Shown here piece after piece: positions 61,501 through 64,000 of a DNA stretch of 64,000 nt. The DNA is from Modestobacter lapidis (lineage in GTDB: Bacteria; Actinomycetota; Actinomycetes; Mycobacteriales; Geodermatophilaceae): the NCBI GenBank assembly GCA_019779905.1, contig JABAKE010000001.1:62001-126000 (forward strand), written 5' to 3'. A model generated the notes under the pieces. That model worked only from the letters and a program-made list of their open reading frames with translations, searched no databases and was not told the origin of the DNA. The first letter of the stretch is position 1. Each line of letters starts with the position of its first letter. Both the position numbers and the translations under genes were made by a program.

Positions 61501-62378
61501 AGCTCTCGCAGGTGTTCGACAGCTACCAGCAGGCCTCGGTGGGGCTCCGCCGGCTGCGCGACCTGCTGCGCCTGCCCACGTCCACCCCGGCCGCCGCCGC
61601 ACCCCGCCCCGTGGGCCGGCTGCGTGGGGAGGTGCGGTTGGCCGCCGTCACGTTCACCTACACCGGGGCGCCGGCCCCGGCGCTGCACGACGTCTCGCTG
61701 ACCGTCGCGCCGGGGGAGACGGTCGCGCTGGTGGGGGAGACCGGCGCAGGCAAGTCGACCGTGGTCAAGCTGGTCGCCCGGTTCTACGACCCGACGGCCG
61801 GCACGGTCCGGGTGGACGGCGCCGATCTGCGCTCCCTCGACCTGCTGCAGTACCGCGGCCGGCTCGGCGTCGTCCCGCAGGAGGCGTTCCTGTTCCAGGG
61901 CACGGTGCGCGATGCCATCGCCTACGGCCGGCCTGCTGCGTCGGACTCCGAGGTGGAGGCCGCCGCCCGCGCCGTCGGCGCGCACGACATGGTCGCGGCG
62001 CTGCCGCAGGGTTACCGGACCCGGGTCGGGGAGCGCGGCCGGGCGCTGTCGGCCGGCCAGCGGCAGTTGCTGGCGCTGGCCCGCGCCGAGCTCGTCGACC
62101 CCGACGTGCTGCTGTTCGACGAGGCGACCGCATCGCTGGACCTGGCCACCGAGGCGGCCGTCACCCGGGCCGCGGATGCGATCGCCCACCGGCGGACGAC
62201 GCTGGTGGTCGCGCACCGGCTGACCACCGCCGCGCGCGCCGACCGGGTGGTCGTGCTCGACGGCGGCCGGATCGTGGAGACCGGCACCCACCAGGAGCTG
62301 CTGCGCGCCGGCGGGGCGTACGCCGCCCTGTGGGCGGCCTACACCGCCGACGAGGACGCCGATCCGCTGATGGCGTAA
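58587..62378 (+). CDS. Fused two-half ABC multidrug-type exporter (TMD-NBD-TMD-NBD)
   Basis: 1263 residues from GTG at 58587. The first half has six membrane helices (about 35-320) and NBD1 with Walker A GTAGAGKSS (about 390), signature LSGGQRQR (494) and Walker B VLVLDD (514-519). The second half has six helices (about 690-960) and NBD2 with Walker A GETGAGKST, signature LSAGQRQL (1154) and Walker B VLLFDE (1174-1179). Catalytic Glu is replaced by Asp519 in NBD1, and the NBD2 signature has Ala for Gly. Both changes fall in the same composite ATP site, as in heterodimeric exporters. Similar in layout to mycobacterial Rv0194. Substrate is unknown. Confidence 0.92.
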   Translation: MTATAEQVARPSAPVAEAPVPDGGWLRRLAGYCLRHRFDLFGAFGAALVGSVIAASVPLLTRAVVDRVVAADAADTTATVTPFVIALVAAGVLRFGAGFVRRYLAGRLSLDVQMDMRNDVAAALSRLDGPGQDRLQTGQAVSRSISDVTLVQGLLAFVPNLTGNALLFVVSVAVMAWLSPLLTVVALAVGPALWWLALRSRRDLFPANWAAQQQAGVVVGDVEAAVTGVRVVKGFGQEDRELDRIDRGARSLFGARMRVVRFTARYNPALQAVPALGQVGVLALGGWLALRGSISLGTFLAFATYLAALVSPVRQLAALLTIGQQARAGIERVLEVIDARPTLADGADELPEGPLTVELDDVTFGHSADRPVLRGVSLRVEPGETLALIGTAGAGKSSVVTLLPRFYDPVSGVVRVGGRDVRTLRTGSLRSAMGVVFEDSFLFSDTVRANIAFGRPDATDAEVRAAARAAQADGFIRALPQGYDSVVGEQGLTLSGGQRQRVALARALLLDPRVLVLDDATSAVDTAVEARIHAALRTELLGAGGRSRTTLLVAHRRSTLALADRVAVLDAGRVVDVGTAAELEARSPLYRLLLSGLPPADADDAALAAPAPAGGVTPAAWPEVGPPAEDGDHPQPDAAASIGGRGTALAAAAPTAALRELVDRLPPTVDEPHVPAGRARAADRDFTLRRLIRPFRRPLAAALVLVALSAMAALAIPALVRRGVDGGIASGSLGVLLGVSGIALAVVVADWLVTTGSTWLTGRTGERLLYTLRVKTFAQLQRLGLDYYERELAGRIMTRMTTDVDALSAFLQTGLTTAVVSLLTLVGVLVALLLLDASLALVLIAMLPVLVVATVWFRSRSVPAYTEARERVSAVNARLQEDVAGLRVTQAFDRSQHSTEVFRGYARTYRDVRLRAQRYIATYFPFVEFLSEVAAAAVLAVGAARLSGGTLTAGVLIAFLLYVDTFFAPVQQLSQVFDSYQQASVGLRRLRDLLRLPTSTPAAAAPRPVGRLRGEVRLAAVTFTYTGAPAPALHDVSLTVAPGETVALVGETGAGKSTVVKLVARFYDPTAGTVRVDGADLRSLDLLQYRGRLGVVPQEAFLFQGTVRDAIAYGRPAASDSEVEAAARAVGAHDMVAALPQGYRTRVGERGRALSAGQRQLLALARAELVDPDVLLFDEATASLDLATEAAVTRAADAIAHRRTTLVVAHRLTTAARADRVVVLDGGRIVETGTHQELLRAGGAYAALWAAYTADEDADPLMA

Positions 62379-62540
62379 GGACCTCGCTGCCCCCCACCGC
62401 TCCTGGCAGGACCCCGTCCTCCTCACCCTTCGCAGGCTCAGGGCGAGCCTCTGGACGCGGCCGTGGAGCGGCGGGCCCTGCAGCGGGGCCGGTGCTGCTG
62501 ATTTGCCGTTTTCGTCGTACCCCCTGGCTAGGTTCGGGGT
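62379..62540. other. Intergenic region before the DUF222/HNH gene
   Basis: 162 bp without a gene. It ends in a T-rich patch and TAGGTT (62529-62534), a possible -10 box only a few bases before the GTG at 62541, which implies a leaderless or near-leaderless transcript. Confidence 0.35.
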
Positions 62541-64000
62541 GTGTTCGAGGCCGGTGGGTTCGGGGTGGCGGTGACGGTGGCACTGCCTGAGCCGGTGCCT
62601 GCGTCGCGGCGGCGGGCGCGGTTGGTCGATGTGCTGGATCCGGCGGGGTTCGATGATGCCGGGCTGGTGGGGGAGCTGGGGTCGGTCGCGGATCTGCGGG
62701 CGCAGTTGGCGGCGTACGAGGCGGGGCTGGTGGCGGAGCTGGCGGCCCGCCGGCCGGCGCAGTCGGATCTGGCCGAGGGCGAGCCGGGTGCCGGGGTGGA
62801 GGGCTGGCTGCCGGATCGGGCGCCGGTGGGGGTGAGTGAGTTCCTCGCCGACGAGCTGGCACTGGTGACGCGGTCGTCGCGGGCGGCGGCGGTGACGTTG
62901 GCGGAGCGGTCGGTGGCGTTGGTGCACGAGTTGCCGGCCACCTGGGGCGCGCTGGCGGACGGGTTGGTCGACCTGTCGCGGGCGAACGCGATCGTGCGGG
63001 CGCTGGCCGGGCAGTCGACGGCGGCGGGTGGTCCGGTGGACCCGGGCGTCATCGCCGAGGTGGAGGCGCAGGCGCTGGGCTGGGCGGTGGCGGGGGAGTC
63101 GCCGAGACGGCTGCAGGAGCGGGTGGCGGCGGCGCTGATCGCGGTCGACGAGGGCGCCGCGGACCGGCGGCGCAAGCGGGCGGAGCGGCTGGCGGATGTG
63201 ACGGTGCGGTCGTTGCCGGACGGTCTGGCGCAGCTGGTGGCCGAGCTGCCGGCGCCGATGGCGGCGGCGTGCCGGGAAACCGTTGACGTGTATGCCCGGA
63301 TGCTGAAGGACGACGGTGACGCGCGGCCGATCGGTCAGCTGCGGGCGCTGGTGCTCACCGATCTGGTGCTGCGCCCGTGGGATGTCTCCCGCCCGCCGGT
63401 GACCGCGCAGGTGACCGTGCTGGCCCCGCTGCCGGTGTTCCGCAACGGCCCCGATCCTGCCGGGGGGCCGGCCCCGGTGCGGGCCGACGCTGCTGTGCCG
63501 ACCGACGCCGACGCCGCGTCGGTCGACGGGGCACCGATCACCGGCGGGCAGCTGCGGGAGCTGCTCGGGCAGCTGGACGCGCTGTGCTCCGGCGGGCTGC
63601 AGGCCCCGGCCGGCGGCATCCTGGACATCGCGCTGACCGACCCGCTCACCGGGGCGTTGCGCGCGACGGTGACCCGGGGTGAGCTGGCCCGGCGAGCCCG
63701 CCGCGGCTGCCCGCGGCACGCCCCTGGCGCGGGCTGTTCGTGCCCGGTGCTGGACCGGCCACCCAGGGTGGATCGGTACACGCCGACGCCGGCGCAGCGC
63801 CGGTACGTGCGGGCCCGGGACCGCACCTGCCGCCATCCCGGCTGCCGCCGACCGGCCGCGCGCACCGACCTGGACCACGTCGTGCCCCACGGGGCGGGCG
63901 GGCCGACCGACTGCGCGAATCTCTGCTGCCTGTGCCGCCGCCATCACCGGCTCAAGACCCACGCACCCGGCTGGCGGTTCACCATGACTCCCGACGGAAT
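62541..64000 (+). CDS. DUF222 / HNH endonuclease family protein (13E12-type), truncated by window end
   Basis: GTG at 62541; 486 codons visible with no stop, so the 3' end lies beyond the window. The N-terminal DUF222 region spans about 40-320 (VDLSRANAIVRALAG, RRKRAERLADVTVRSLPDGL). The C-terminal HNH domain shows paired Cys (CRHPGC), the DHVVPHGAGGPTD motif (Asp-His), and CANLCCLCRRHHRLK with the conserved Asn and His. These multicopy actinobacterial genes resemble the REP13E12 proteins and are probably DNA endonucleases of mobile or selfish origin. Function of the DUF222 part is unknown. Confidence 0.9.
   Translation, partial: MFEAGGFGVAVTVALPEPVPASRRRARLVDVLDPAGFDDAGLVGELGSVADLRAQLAAYEAGLVAELAARRPAQSDLAEGEPGAGVEGWLPDRAPVGVSEFLADELALVTRSSRAAAVTLAERSVALVHELPATWGALADGLVDLSRANAIVRALAGQSTAAGGPVDPGVIAEVEAQALGWAVAGESPRRLQERVAAALIAVDEGAADRRRKRAERLADVTVRSLPDGLAQLVAELPAPMAAACRETVDVYARMLKDDGDARPIGQLRALVLTDLVLRPWDVSRPPVTAQVTVLAPLPVFRNGPDPAGGPAPVRADAAVPTDADAASVDGAPITGGQLRELLGQLDALCSGGLQAPAGGILDIALTDPLTGALRATVTRGELARRARRGCPRHAPGAGCSCPVLDRPPRVDRYTPTPAQRRYVRARDRTCRHPGCRRPAARTDLDHVVPHGAGGPTDCANLCCLCRRHHRLKTHAPGWRFTMTPDG

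Noticed and set aside
58038-63962. A 1974-residue minus-strand open frame opposite the ABC exporter and HNH genes
   Set aside because: Composition (Arg, Gln, His, Gly, no motifs) is that of an antisense shadow in high-GC DNA; the opposite strand has complete domain motifs.

Overview
The window is high-GC, densely coded DNA with many GTG starts and 4-bp GTGA gene overlaps. It carries several families confined to, or typical of, Actinomycetota: a FasR-type PucR regulator beside fabD-fabH-acpM-fabF-accD, a homodimeric-type aceE, AhpE, and the DUF3052, DUF3145, DUF3263 and DUF2505 families. The general style (universal stress protein next to a K+ channel, DUF222/HNH gene, sugar ABC loci) suggests Geodermatophilaceae or a relative, but that placement is an inference from composition and gene content, not a computed one.

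Layout. 0-18 kb is a mixed housekeeping and stress region. It holds an FMN-reductase fragment divergent from a DODA-type dioxygenase, a GH13 glucosidase and a flippase-like membrane protein. A two-component system (kinase, regulator and a coupled membrane protein of unknown role) diverges from a secreted PepSY protein with an Asp-rich tail. A thioredoxin-reductase-like flavoprotein is paired with an XRE-cupin regulator. A PfkB kinase, an acyl-CoA dehydrogenase, a DinB-like protein, a universal stress protein, a K+ channel and small DUF genes follow.

18.4-31.6 kb is a carbohydrate or polyol utilisation region: an FGGY kinase, a FruK/LacC-type PfkB kinase, a class II aldolase, an AGE-family isomerase, two paralogous LacI regulators, a FrcACB-like ABC importer, a P-loop sugar/nucleoside kinase, an SDR dehydrogenase and a mannitol-family dehydrogenase. 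Perfect palindromes lie upstream of both regulator blocks. The simplest reading is import and oxidation of polyols to ketoses, phosphorylation by three different kinase families, and aldol cleavage.

31.65-36.6 kb is a foreign island of about 4.9 kb inserted at the 3' end of a tRNA-Met gene. It is bounded by 45-bp direct repeats that copy the tRNA 3' half. It contains a lipoprotein, a one-pass membrane protein, an IS1634-family insertion sequence flanked by an exceptionally long 144-bp direct repeat, and a HepT/MntA-type toxin-antitoxin pair. No integrase is recognisable.

36.6-43.4 kb carries a 1593-residue secreted modular protein with three large internal repeats and a translationally coupled membrane-anchored DUF4352-like partner, then a DUF3145 gene. 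43.4-50.2 kb is the FAS-II operon with its FasR regulator; its FabD has an unusual C-terminal biotinyl-like domain lacking the acceptor lysine. 50.3-56.3 kb has a pirin-like cupin, an M20 amidohydrolase, aceE, a DUF3052 gene and ahpE. 56.3-64 kb has a tRNA-Val, a FUSC-family membrane protein, a fused two-half ABC exporter with one degenerate ATP site, and a DUF222/HNH gene cut by the window end.
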